From positions 62,001 through 126,000 of the forward strand of contig CAVSLD010000004.1 of NCBI GenBank assembly GCA_963728655.1: a stretch of DNA of 64,000 nt. The letters run 5' to 3'. Under the pieces are notes generated by a model that saw nothing but the letters and a program-made list of their open reading frames with translations, did not search any database and was not told the origin of the DNA. Positions within the stretch are counted from its first letter, which is position 1. Every line of letters starts with the position of its first letter. The DNA is from Iamia sp963728655. GTDB lineage: Bacteria; Actinomycetota; Acidimicrobiia; Acidimicrobiales; Iamiaceae. Shown piece by piece: positions 44,733-55,487 of this stretch. The translations under genes and the position numbers were made by a program.

Positions 44733-45563
44733 CTACTTCGGGGCGGAGCCGAAGTACTCCTCGTAGATGGTGTCGTAGTCGCCGGAGTCGCGGACGTTGC
44801 CGAGGCCGTCGTCGAGCGCCTTCAGCAGGCCGTCGTTGCCCTTCTGCACGGCGAAGCCGTACTGCTCCTCGGTGGGGTACTGCTCGACGACGTCGACCGA
44901 CTCGTCCTGGGTGGCGCGGTAGGCGTTCACCGGGAAGTCCTGGAGGATGGCGTCGACGTCGCCCGACTCGATGGCGGCGAAGAGGGCGTCGGCCCCGTCG
45001 AAGCCCTTGACCTCGGCCCCGGGCGGGGTGTTGTCGTCGGCGTAGGTCTGGCCGGTGGTGCCGGACTGGACGCCGATGGTCTTGCCGTCGAGGTCGTCGA
45101 GGCCGGCGATGTCGCGTCGGTCTTGACCAGCAGGCTCTGCTCGGCGTCGAAGTAGGGGTCGGTGAAGTCGACCTGCTCGGCCCGCTCGTCGGTGATGGTG
45201 ACCGCCGAGGCGACCACGTCGCAGGTGCCGGCCTCGAGGTTGCCGAGGATGCCGTCGAAGTCGACGTCGGAGACCGCGATCTCCAGGTCGTTGGCCTCGG
45301 CGATGGCCGACATCAGGTCGATGTCGAAGCCGGTGTAGCCGCTCGGGCCGTCGCCGCCCTCGAACTCGAAGGGCTCGTAGGGCACGTCCGAGCAGATGGT
45401 GAGGGTGCCCTCCTCGATGGTCTCGGGGGCGTCGCCGGTCGCCTCGGGGGTGTCACCGCCGGACGACGTCGGAGTCACCGTCGTCGTCGGAGCACGCGCC
45501 GAGGGCGAGCACGCCGACGGCCAGGGTGGCGACGGTGAGGCGGATGGGCCGGGACGTGAGCAA
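44733..45563 (-). CDS. Amino acid ABC transporter substrate-binding lipoprotein, two frameshifts
   Basis: TTG 45563 begins a lipoprotein signal (LTVATLAVGVLALGAC). The SBP_bac_3 domain has TLTICSDVPYEPFEFEGGD, GFDIDLMSAIAEA, FDGILGNLEAGTCDVVASAVTITDERAEQVDFTDPYF and, in the C-terminal part, AILQDFPVNAY, VQKGNDGLLKALDDGLGNV and YEEYFG. Breaks lie near 45470 and 45115. The Arg of the ligand pocket (TDER) is present. It is the first gene of the amino-acid uptake operon. Confidence 0.92.
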
Positions 45564-45787
45564 GGTGGGACCCCGTGGTGTGCGGGCCCGGGGGCGGTCC
45601 CCGGGTCGGTGGGGCGAGCGTAGCGGTGGGTCCGCGACCTCACCCGGGGTGCGACAGCCCGCCGTCAGGCCCCCGACACGCGCCGTTCGCGCACGCGGTC
45701 CCGACCCCGGAGGCCGAGCCGCGGGGCGAGGCCGGCCGAGCACGCACGGCACGGTTTCACGGCCGACCTCGCGGGCAGCCTCGGGAC

Positions 45788-46177
45788 ATGGCCCCCGACC
45801 AGCCCGGAGAACCCCTCGACGACGACCGCACCAGCGGCGCGCCCTACCCGCCCGAGCAGCCCCTCGGCGCCGACGCCTACGGCACCACCGCGGCCGAGGA
45901 GGCCGCGGGGGAGCCGCTCACCGAGCGGGTGTCCCGCGAGGAGCCCGAGGAGGTGCCCGCCGGAGACGACCCGCCCGAGCTGGTGGCCCCCGACGAGGGC
46001 GTCCGGGCCGACACCGAGGACGCCGAGGTGGCCACCGCCGTCGGCGACGACGAGGCCACCCTCGCCGAGGGCGACCCGCTGGCCGGCGACCCGTCCACCC
46101 GGGACGTCGTCCAGGAGCGCGAGGGCGCGACGCCCGCCGAGGAGGCCGCGGTGCGCGTCGAGGACGCGCCCGGCTGA
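45788..46177 (+). CDS. DUF5709 family acidic protein
   Basis: The 129-residue acidic protein carries the family landmarks: YPPEQPLG, GTTAAEEAAGEPLTERVSREEPE, LVAPDEGVRADTEDAEVA and a C-terminal PAEEAAVRVEDAP. It has no signal peptide or helix and is probably disordered. Such proteins are widespread in actinobacteria; their function is unknown. It is flanked by a divergent amino-acid binding protein gene and a convergent ZnuA-like gene. Confidence 0.88.
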   Translation: MAPDQPGEPLDDDRTSGAPYPPEQPLGADAYGTTAAEEAAGEPLTERVSREEPEEVPAGDDPPELVAPDEGVRADTEDAEVATAVGDDEATLAEGDPLAGDPSTRDVVQEREGATPAEEAAVRVEDAPG

Positions 46178-46206
46178 GTGGCCGGGCGGTCGACCTGGTC
46201 GGGCCG

Positions 46207-47115
46207 TCAGGTGAGGGCGCCGGCGATGCGCTCGGCGTCGGTCCGCAGCAGGGCGTCGTAGGTCTCGGCGCCCGAGCCCTCCTCGCCCAGGGACTCGGTG
46301 AAGAGGGCCACCACCGCGACGTCGCCCACCTCGTCGGCCAGGGCCTCGGCCAGGGCCTCGGGCGACGAGACGTCGGCGAAGACGGCCGGCACCCCCTCCT
46401 CCTCGACGGTCGCGGCCAGGGCGTCGAGGTCCCCGCGCTGGGCTGGCCGCCGGTGGTGCCGCCGGGGACCACCACGCCGACCACCTCGAAGTCGTAGCGG
46501 TCGGCGAAGGCGGCGAACACCTCGTGGTTGGTCACCAGCTTCCGGTCCGAGGCGGGCACGACGGCGAGGGTGGCCTCGACCTCGTCGGCCAGGGCCTCGA
46601 GGTCGGTCACCTCGGCCGCGACGCGGGACCGGACCACGGGCGTGTCGAGGGCCGGGACCTCGGAGGTCAGGAAGGCGCCGACGGCATCGGCGGCCACGGC
46701 CATCCGGTCCGGGTCGGTGAAGAAGTGGGGGTCGAGGCCGTCGCCCAGGGGCAGGGCGTCGACGGCGTCGATGGCGGCCACGGTCGGGACGCCGTCGGCC
46801 TCGGCCGCGGCGAGGGCGTCGGCCATGCCCGCCTCGAAGCCGGCCCCGTTGGTCACCAGGGCGTCGGCCTCGCGCAGCTCGGCCGCCTGGCGGGCCGACA
46901 GGGCCACCTCGTGGGGGTCGGCGCCCCTCGGCATGAGGACCGTGACCTCGGCCGCGTCGCCCACCTCCCGCGACCACGTCGCCCAGCAGCGACGTGGTCA
47001 CCACGACCGTGGGCCGATCGCCGCCGGTCGCCGACCCGTCGTCGCCGCACGCGGCGAGGGCGGCCACCAGCACGGCGGCGAGGATGAGCACGATGACGGG
47101 GCGGGGGGCGGGCAC
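46207..47115 (-). CDS. Metal ABC transporter substrate-binding lipoprotein (ZnuA-like), two frameshifts
   Basis: The start is GTG 47115, with GGAGG five bases upstream (47121-47125), giving a clean lipoprotein signal (VIVLILAAVLVAALAAC). Cluster A-I metal-binding family landmarks are TVVVTTSLLGDVV, RGADPHEVALS, LDPHFFTDPDRM, LVTNHEVFAAFADRYDFEVVGVV and VFADVSSPE. They supply three His and an acidic ligand, so Zn2+ or Mn2+ is likely. Breaks lie near 46975 and 46440. No partner permease or ATPase is present in the window. Confidence 0.87.
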   Translation of the reverse strand: MPAPRPVIVLILAAVLVAALAACGDDGSATGGDRPTVVVTTSLLGDVVAGGGRRGRGHGPHAEGRRPPRGGPVGPPGGRAARGRRPGDQRGRLRGGHGRRPRRGRGRRRPDRGRHRRRRRPAPGRRPRPPLLHRPGPDGRGRRCRRRLPDLRGPGPRHARGPVPRRGRGDRPRGPGRRGRGHPRRRARLGPEAGDQPRGVRRLRRPLRLRGGRRGGPRRHHRRPAQRGDLDALAATVEEEGVPAVFADVSSPEALAEALADEVGDVAVVALFTESLGEEGSGAETYDALLRTDAERIAGALT

Positions 47116-47137
47116 GGGGACCTCCGGGTCGGCCCCG

Positions 47138-47166
47138 ACCATAACGAGACTCGTTCCCATTACCAA
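47138..47166 (-). promoter_or_regulatory. Promoter with embedded palindromic operator for the ZnuA-like gene
   Basis: On the minus strand a -35 TTGGTA (47161-47166) and a -10 TATGGT (47138-47143) are separated by exactly 17 bases. The perfect 6-1-6 palindrome AACGAG-A-CTCGTT (47143-47155) fills the spacer and touches the -10. The -10 lies 22 bases before the GTG start. A repressor bound here would block RNA polymerase. Zur or another Fur-family metal sensor is the natural candidate given the gene, but the palindrome is more GC-rich than classical Zur boxes. Confidence 0.6.
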
Positions 47167-47205
47167 CCGGGGGCGACCCCACGCTGCCCCCCGTAGGCTC
47201 CGGCC

Positions 47206-47694
47206 ATGTCCGATGACGAGATCCCCGACGGCGTGACCATCGAGATGGACCGCGACACCGTCTCGGCCACCGCCACGGTCCCGGCCGCGCCGGCCGAGGT
47301 CTTCGACTACGTCCGCCGCCCGGCCAACCACCTCGCCATCAGCGGCGACGAGAGCGTCAAGGGCACCACCATCGGTCCCGAGGTGCTGACCGAGGGCGAC
47401 CGCTTCGGCATGCGGATGAAGATGTACGGCCTGCCCTACAAGGTCACCTCCAAGGTGGTCGAGTTCCAGCAGGGCACCCGCATCGCCTGGTGCCACCTCG
47501 GCGGGCACCGTTGGCGCTGGGAGGTGGAGGCGGCACCGGAGGGCGGGACCCGGGTGACCGAGACCTTCGACCTGTCGACGGCCAAGCTCCCGCCCGCCAT
47601 CCGCCTGATGGGCTACCCCAAGGGCCACCGGGCCAACGTGGCCCGGTCGGTCGCCAACGTGGCCGCCCACTTCTCCGCCGGCCGACCGGGCTGA
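47206..47694 (+). CDS. SRPBCC-superfamily protein
   Basis: The 162-residue START-like protein has the opening ATVPAAPAEVFDYVRRPANHLAIS, strands such as IAWCHLGGHRWRWEVEA and TRVTETFDLS, and the C-terminal alpha helix HRANVARSVANVAAHF. The family binds hydrophobic ligands, and many actinobacterial members are annotated as polyketide cyclase/dehydrase-like. It has no signal peptide and its ligand is unknown. It is divergent from the ZnuA-like gene with a 90-bp gap. Confidence 0.88.
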   Translation: MSDDEIPDGVTIEMDRDTVSATATVPAAPAEVFDYVRRPANHLAISGDESVKGTTIGPEVLTEGDRFGMRMKMYGLPYKVTSKVVEFQQGTRIAWCHLGGHRWRWEVEAAPEGGTRVTETFDLSTAKLPPAIRLMGYPKGHRANVARSVANVAAHFSAGRPG

Positions 47695-47730
47695 CGGCCC
47701 CGCCGCGGCCCGGCCCCGTCCGGCTCCGCC

Positions 47731-48630
47731 TCAGGGGCCGACGGGCACGTCGCCGGCGATGCTGATGCGGTCCATGACCCGCCGCTGCGGGTGGTAGTCG
47801 CTCGCCGCGTAGTGCTGGGTGGCCCGGTTGTCCCAGAACGCCACCGCTCCCGGCGTCCACCGGAACCGGCACTGGTGCTCGGGGCGGGCCACCTCGGTGC
47901 AGAGCCGGCGGAGGAGGGCATCGCTCTCGTCCGGCGCCAGGCCGACCACGTGGGTCGTGAAGATCGGGTTGACGAACAGCGAGCGCCGTCCCGTCTCGGG
48001 GTGGACCCGGACCACCGGGTGCTCCACCGGCGGGAAGGTCGGCGACAGGGCCTCCACCGCCTCGCGGGGCATCCCCAGGCCGAAGGTGTGGCGCCAGTCG
48101 TGCACCGCCACGAGCGGTGCGATCTCGGCCCGCAGGTCCTCGGGCAGGGCGTCGTGGGCCGAGGCGGTGTCGGCCCACAGGGTGTCGCCGCCGAGGGGCG
48201 GCACCTCGACGGCGCGCAGCACGGCGCCGAAGGAGGGCCGGGCGTGCCAGGTGATGTCGGTGTGCCACTCGTTCTCGAAGCCGGGGGCGTCGGCCCCCTT
48301 GGCCAGGGTCACCACGTCCTCGGCGGTCTGGCCCGGGTTCACGAACCCGTAGAACGGGTGGCCCTCGACCTCGCCCCAACGCCGGGCGAAGTCGCGCTGC
48401 TGGTCCCGGGTGAGGTCCTGGTCGCGGAAGAACAGCACCTTCCACTCCAGGAGGGCCCGGCGCAGCTCGGCCTCCAGGTCGTCGTCGATCCGGCCCCCGA
48501 GGTGGACGCCGTCGACCTCGGCCCCGATGGTCGGTGACAGCGGCGTGAGGCCGAAGCGGTCGTAGGGGCGGGGCGTCGTGCCGGCCGGCAGGCGGTCGGC
48601 GACGCGGGGACCGACGTCGATGGTGAGCAC
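47731..48630 (-). CDS. TauD/TfdA-family alpha-ketoglutarate-dependent dioxygenase
   Basis: The 299-residue non-heme Fe(II) enzyme begins at GTG 48630, five bases after GGAGG. The iron triad is H123-x-D125 (EWHTDITW) and H273 (NRATQHYA), with R284 as the 2-oxoglutarate anchor. LTPLSPTIGAEVDGVHL and FFRDQDLT are typical N-terminal family segments. Substrates in the family include taurine, alkylsulfonates and aryloxyalkanoates; nothing here fixes the choice. It lies 14 bases after a TetR regulator gene that probably controls it. Confidence 0.93.
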   Translation of the reverse strand: MLTIDVGPRVADRLPAGTTPRPYDRFGLTPLSPTIGAEVDGVHLGGRIDDDLEAELRRALLEWKVLFFRDQDLTRDQQRDFARRWGEVEGHPFYGFVNPGQTAEDVVTLAKGADAPGFENEWHTDITWHARPSFGAVLRAVEVPPLGGDTLWADTASAHDALPEDLRAEIAPLVAVHDWRHTFGLGMPREAVEALSPTFPPVEHPVVRVHPETGRRSLFVNPIFTTHVVGLAPDESDALLRRLCTEVARPEHQCRFRWTPGAVAFWDNRATQHYAASDYHPQRRVMDRISIAGDVPVGP

Positions 48631-48644
48631 GGGGACCTCCGGGG

Positions 48645-49274
48645 TCAGGGGTGGGGGCTGGGGACGGCCGCCGCGGTGGACGGGGCGGTGAGGGCGCCCA
48701 CGCACACGTCGACCAGGTCGGTGACCTCGACGTCGAGGGGCAGGCGGGCCGGCCCCGGGTGGGCCTCGGCGGCGGCGAGGGCACCCACCGCGAGGAGGGT
48801 GACCTGGCCGATGCGGCGGAGCCGCACGGCCTCGGGCACGTCGCCGAGGAGGGCGAGGAGGCCCTCGACCACGGCGCGGTAGCTGCGGCCCTCGAGGCGG
48901 CGGGCCACCACCGCGGCGAGGGCCGGGTCCGACGACGCCTGGTGGAGGAAGCGGGCCCAGCGGCTGCCGGGCCGGCCGAGGGTGTGCTCGGCCAGGGGCA
49001 CGACCAGGGCCTCGACCAGGCCCCGCACGGTGGGGCCGGCGGGGTCGGTGCGGAGGGCGTCGAGCAGCTCGGAGCGGCGCTCGCCGACCGGCGCCATGCG
49101 CGCCGCCACGACCGCCTCGATGAGCCCCTCGCGGGAGCCGAAGTGGTACTGCGCGGCGGACTTGTTGCGCTGCCCGGCGGCGGCCTGCACGGCCCGCAGG
49201 GACATGGCGCCCAGGCCCTCCTCGGCGACGAGGCGCTCGGCCGCGTCGACCATCTGCGCACGGGCGTCGGCCAT
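48645..49274 (-). CDS. TetR-family transcriptional regulator
   Basis: The 209-residue product has an N-terminal TetR HTH at about residues 5-50: MVDAAERLVAEEGLGAMSLRAVQAAAG with the recognition helix NKSAAQYHFGSREGLIEAVV. The C-terminal all-helical ligand domain is unassigned. It is the first gene of a two-gene operon with the TauD dioxygenase and is divergent from the MOSC gene. Two AAGGC-N4-GCCT palindromes in the intergenic region are its likely operators. Confidence 0.94.
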   Translation of the reverse strand: MADARAQMVDAAERLVAEEGLGAMSLRAVQAAAGQRNKSAAQYHFGSREGLIEAVVAARMAPVGERRSELLDALRTDPAGPTVRGLVEALVVPLAEHTLGRPGSRWARFLHQASSDPALAAVVARRLEGRSYRAVVEGLLALLGDVPEAVRLRRIGQVTLLAVGALAAAEAHPGPARLPLDVEVTDLVDVCVGALTAPSTAAAVPSPHP

Positions 49275-49284
49275 CGGGACCAGG

Positions 49285-49324
49285 GTAAGGCGACTGCCTC
49301 ACCTCGTCAAGGCGCGCGCCTTGA
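49285..49324. promoter_or_regulatory. Pair of TetR-type operators, 22 bp apart
   Basis: Site 1 (49285-49302) is GTAAGGC-GACT-GCCTCAC, one mismatch from perfect symmetry. Site 2 (49307-49324) is the perfect 18-bp palindrome TCAAGGCGCGCGCCTTGA. Both share AAGGC-N4-GCCT, and their centres are 22 bp apart, two helical turns, so two dimers could bind on one DNA face. They lie 11-50 bp upstream of the tetR ATG and 68 bp before the divergent MOSC start. Confidence 0.7.
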
Positions 49325-49391
49325 TCGGCGCGGGCGCTCGACAGACGAGCCGGCGGCGGCCACCATCGGCGCACGCCCCCGAGGAGGCCCC

Positions 49392-50236
49392 GTGCACGTC
49401 GCCCAGATCTGGCAGCACCCGGTGAAGTCGATGGTCGGTCGCGAGGTCGCCACCGCCGAGGTGGTGGCGACCGGCCTGGTCGGCGACCGCACCTGGGCCG
49501 TGCGGGACCAGGTCCGGGGCGGGATCCGGGGCGCCAAGCAGCTGGGCGGGCTGATGCGCCTCGCCGCCGTGCCGGTCGACGGGCCCGGCGGCCACGTGGC
49601 CATCACCCTCCCCGACGGCACCACCGTGACCACCGACGAGGCCGGGGGCGTCGGCCGCGGTGTCGGCGGCCATCGACCACGAGGTCACCCTCGAGGCCCT
49701 GGCCCCGCCCGACGACCTCGACCACTACCGGCGGGGCGAGATGTACCACGACGACCTCCTGGAGGACCTGCGGGCCACCTTCGGGCGCGAGGGCGACGAG
49801 CCCCTCCCCGACCTCTCGCAGTTCCCGCCCGAGATCCTCGAGTACGAGTCGCCCCCGGGCACCTACCACGACGTCCACCCGCTGATGGTCATGACCACCT
49901 CGGCCCTGGACGCCCTGGCCGCGGCGCTGCCCGACAGCGACGTCGACGTCCGCCGCTTCCGGCCCAGCCTGGTCGTCGGCCACCGACGGCGAGGAGGGCC
50001 ACGTCGAGCAGGGCTGGGTCGGCCACCGCCTGCGGATCGGCGACGTGGAGCTGGACGTGGTCGGCGGCTGTCCGCGCTGCGTGATGGTCACCCGCGAGGT
50101 GGGCACCGACCTGCCCGCCGACCGCCGCGTCCTCCGCCACATCGTCGCCGACCTGGGCCAGGACCTCGGCGTCTACGCCACCGTGGCCCGCCCCGGCCGC
50201 ATCGCCACCGGCGACGCCGTCACCGTCGCGGGCTGA
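49392..50236 (+). CDS. MOSC-domain protein, two frameshifts
   Basis: GTG 49392 opens VAQIWQHPVKSMVGREV and GLVGDRTWAVRD, the N-terminal beta-barrel seen in YcbX/mARC-type proteins. After breaks near 49650 and 49982 the C-terminal MOSC core follows, with VGHRLRIGDVELDVVGGCPRCVMVT, where the Cys of RCVM would bind the molybdenum cofactor or sulfur. The corrected length is about 281 residues. These proteins reduce N-hydroxylated compounds or carry sulfur; the substrate here is unknown. Confidence 0.87.
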
Positions 50237-50269
50237 GCCCCCCGGGTCGACCCCGCCGCGCCCCGGACG

Positions 50270-51191
50270 TCACCAGCTGACCTCGTCGCAGCCCTGGTGG
50301 TCGGCCGGCTCGACCTGGAGGGTGGCGTGGGCGATGCGGTACTCGTCGTGGAGCAGGTCCCGGGCCCGGTCGAGCACGCCGTGGGCATCGGTGCCGACCG
50401 CCACGACGAGGTGGGCCGAGGCGTTCTCCATGTCCGAGGTGAGGGTCCACACGTGCAGGTCGTGGACCCCGACCACGCCGGGCAGGCCCTCCAGGGCCGC
50501 GGTCAGGGCGCCGCAGGTCGACCTCGGGCGGGGCGGCCTGGAGGAGGATCCGCACCGCCTGGGAGCCGAGGTGCCAGGTGCGGGGCAGGATCCAGAGCCC
50601 GATGGCGGCGCCGATGACCGGGTCGACCCAGTCCCAGCCGAAGACCTCGAGGAGCACGGCGGCGATGATCACGCCCACCGAGCCGAGGGTGTCGGCCAGC
50701 ACCTCCAGGTAGGCCCCCTCGACGTTGATCGACTCCTTGGACCCCTGGCGCAGCAGGGCGAAGGAGATGAGGTTGACCACCAGCCCGAGGGTGGCCACGA
50801 CGAGCATGGGCACGCCGAGGACCTCGGCCTCGCCCGTGAGGCGGCGCACGGCCTCGACCAGCACGTAGATGGCCACCCCGAAGAGCAGCAGCGAGTTGAC
50901 GAAGGCGGCCAGGATCTCGAGGCGGTAGAGGCCGAAGGTGTGCTGGCCGGCGTCGCTCGCGGCGGCGTGGCGGGAGGCCAGCTGGATGGCGGCCAGGGCC
51001 ATGCCCAGGCCGACCACGTCGGTGAGCATGTGGCCGGCGTCGGAGAGCAGGGCGAGCGAGTTGGTGAGCACCCCGGCCACGGCCTCGACCACGAAGAAGA
51101 CCAGGATCAGGACGAAGGAGATCGCCAGGCGCTTCTGGTGCCGGGCACCGGCGCGCAGCGCCCCGGCGCCGTGGTCGTGGTCGCCGCCCAC
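50270..51191 (-). CDS. Cation diffusion facilitator family metal transporter, one frameshift
   Basis: ZitB/CzcD-type exporter of about 307 residues from GTG 51191. A His-rich N-terminus (GGDHDHG) is followed by six helices. TM2 carries SDAGHMLTD, with the metal-site Asp/His/Asp. TM5 reads AYLEVLADTLGSVG, with Glu where many zinc transporters have His. After a break near 50518 the cytoplasmic domain has GVHDLHVWTL and ATLQVEP. Zn2+ is the usual substrate. It starts three bases after the phosphatase stop. Confidence 0.92.
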
Positions 51192-51193
51192 GG

Positions 51194-51892
51194 CTAGGCC
51201 TCCGGGAGGGAGGGCAGGGGGTCGAGGTCGAGCCCGGCCAGGTGGGCGGTGTCGTTGAAGCGGCGGATGACCCACCGGTCCGGCGCCCGCACCAGGTGGG
51301 TGATGGACCCGTTGTCGGCCCCGACGAAGGCGAAGCCCCGCCCACCGCCCGCCGCGATCCGCACCACCTCGCCGATCACGCCGCCGTGGGCCACCAGCAC
51401 CACCCGCTGGTCGGCGTGGGCGGCCACGATGCCGTCGATCGCGCCCCGGAGCCGGGCGGCCAGGGCCTCGGTGGACTCGGCGCCGGGGATGGCGTCCCAC
51501 CGCTGGGCGGCGAACATCTCGGTGGCCACCGGGTGGCCCTCGGCCACGTGGCGGCGGAAGGCGCCGCCCTCCCACTCCCCCAGGTGGACCTCGCGCAGGT
51601 CGGCCACCACCACGGGGGTGAGGCCGAGGCGGGCCGCGAGGGGCGCGGCCGTCTCGTGGGTCCGCCGCAGGGGGGAGACGTAGATGGCGTCGATCTCCTG
51701 GTCGGCCAGGCGCACCCCCACCCGCTCGGCCTGGTCCCGGCCGTCGGGCGCCAGGGCCGGGTCGTCGTGGCCGTCGACCTGGGGGATGGGCACGCCCGGC
51801 ACGACCGGGGCCGACTCGCCGTGGCGAACGAGGAACAGCTCGGTGGCCCCCGCAGGCCGGGAGAAGCGGTGCTGGCGGTACTCGGTGGCCAT
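51194..51892 (-). CDS. Histidine phosphatase family protein
   Basis: The 232-residue product has the catalytic ELFLVRHGES, YVSPLRRTHETAAPLAARLGL, the acid Glu in DLREVHLGEWEGG and the second His in VVLVAHGGVIGEVVRIA, a complete phosphoglycerate-mutase-like phosphatase. It differs in sequence from the enzyme at 40.8 kb. The substrate is unknown; it is probably co-transcribed with the downstream CDF gene. Confidence 0.92.
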   Translation of the reverse strand: MATEYRQHRFSRPAGATELFLVRHGESAPVVPGVPIPQVDGHDDPALAPDGRDQAERVGVRLADQEIDAIYVSPLRRTHETAAPLAARLGLTPVVVADLREVHLGEWEGGAFRRHVAEGHPVATEMFAAQRWDAIPGAESTEALAARLRGAIDGIVAAHADQRVVLVAHGGVIGEVVRIAAGGGRGFAFVGADNGSITHLVRAPDRWVIRRFNDTAHLAGLDLDPLPSLPEA

Positions 51893-51946
51893 GGGGCCGA
51901 CGGTAGCGGTCGCCCCCCGCCGCCAGCACCGGGACGGGGCCGACGG

Positions 51947-52606
51947 TCAGGCGCGGGCCGCCTCCAGGAGGAGGGCGCCGGTGCCGGCGAGCCCGGCGGC
52001 CGAGATGATCACCATGGTCACGGCCCAGAAGCCGACGGGCAGCCACAGCACGTCGGCCAGCACCGCGGCGTCGGAGCCGTCGCCCCGTCGCGAGCCCCGC
52101 GCCGCCGACCCCGCGGCCCGGAGGCCCCCCGCCGCCCACAGCGCGGCCAGGGCGGAGGTGACCGCCAGCGCCGCGGCGGTGCCCAGGGCGGCACCGGCAC
52201 CGGCCGCCGCGACCAGGCCCAGCCCGACCACCAGGCCCCAGGCGCTGCGGATCCAGACCACCGTGACCACCAGGGCCGACGCAGCCACGAGCTGGGCCAC
52301 GAGCACGGCGTGGCCGGTCGCCAGCCCCCCGGCCACGACGAGGGCCAGGGCGCCCGGCGCCGGGTGGCCCCACCAGGCCACGAACCCCCGCGGCAGGCGG
52401 CGTCGGGCACCGGCGCCGGACCACTCGGTGCGACCGGACGTGTCGCGCTGGATGCGGATGCGGCGGACCCGACCCTCGGTGGCGATGGCGGTGACGGCGT
52501 GGCCCAGCTCGTGGGCGAGGGTCACCCACCCGCGGCTGAGGCGCCAGGCCGGGGTCACGACCAGGGCCAGGCCCGCCGCCACGGCGACGGCCACGACCGC
52601 CGTCAC
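51947..52606 (-). CDS. M50-type membrane metalloprotease-like protein
   Basis: The 219-residue protein begins at GTG 52606, five bases after GGAGG. The first helix is followed by WVTLAHELGHAVTA with the zinc motif H32-E33-x-x-H36. Five or so further helices follow, with a short loop bearing ALADVLWLP-like sequence near the C-terminus, where site-2-type proteases keep their third ligand Asp (AAVLADVLWLP). It is the short M50B-like form common in actinobacteria. The substrate is unknown. Confidence 0.85.
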   Translation of the reverse strand: MTAVVAVAVAAGLALVVTPAWRLSRGWVTLAHELGHAVTAIATEGRVRRIRIQRDTSGRTEWSGAGARRRLPRGFVAWWGHPAPGALALVVAGGLATGHAVLVAQLVAASALVVTVVWIRSAWGLVVGLGLVAAAGAGAALGTAAALAVTSALAALWAAGGLRAAGSAARGSRRGDGSDAAVLADVLWLPVGFWAVTMVIISAAGLAGTGALLLEAARA

Positions 52607-52764
52607 CGACCCCTCCGTCGCTCCACCGGCCCATCCTCGCCCACCCGCGACGGTCCCGGCCCGCGGCGCGCCGCCGGCCGCCGGTCGGTGCGGGCCGGGA
52701 CCTCAAGCACGGGCGGCCGCGGCCGACAGGCGGAGGGACCGCTGTCCCAGGAGCCACCTGCCCG

Positions 52765-55013
<2,249 letters not shown>

Positions 55014-55014
<1 letters not shown>

Positions 55015-55469
55015 TGCCCCGCATCCTCCTGGCCGAGGACAATCGGCTCAACCAGCTGGTCGCCGTCGGCGTCCTCCGCAACCTCGCGTGCGAGGTCGAG
55101 ATCGTCGACGACGGCGCCAAGGCGGTCGAGGCCTGCCTCCGCGGCTCGTTCGACGCCGTCCTGATGGACATCATGATGCCCGTCATGGACGGCTACGAGG
55201 CCACGGCGCGCATCCGCGCCGGCCAGGAGGCGGCCGGGCCGACCCGCACGCCGATCATCGGCCTCAGCGCCCGGGCCATGGAGGGCGACCGCGAGGTCGC
55301 CCTCGACGCCGGGCTCGACGACTACCTCACCAAGCCGCTCCGGGAGGAGCAGCTGCGCGCCGCGTTCGACCGGTGGATCCCCGCCGCCGCGGACAGCGGC
55401 CTGGGCCCCCAGCCCGCGGCCGGTGAGCTCGACATCACCGTCGACCTCACCGGGCGGGGCCTGGGCTGA
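55014..55469 (+). CDS. Single-domain response regulator (CheY-like)
   Basis: The 151-residue product is a receiver with acidic pocket E8-D9 (LLAEDNRLNQ), phospho-acceptor D52 (LMDIMMPVMDG), S85 (GLSARAM) and K107 (YLTKPLR), all intact. No output domain follows; the last 30 residues are Pro/Gly-rich. Its GTG overlaps the kinase TAG. With the kinase's own receiver degenerate, this protein is the likely phosphoryl acceptor and could pass phosphate on or act by protein contact. Confidence 0.93.
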
Positions 55470-55487
55470 GGTCCCGGGCTCGCCGCG

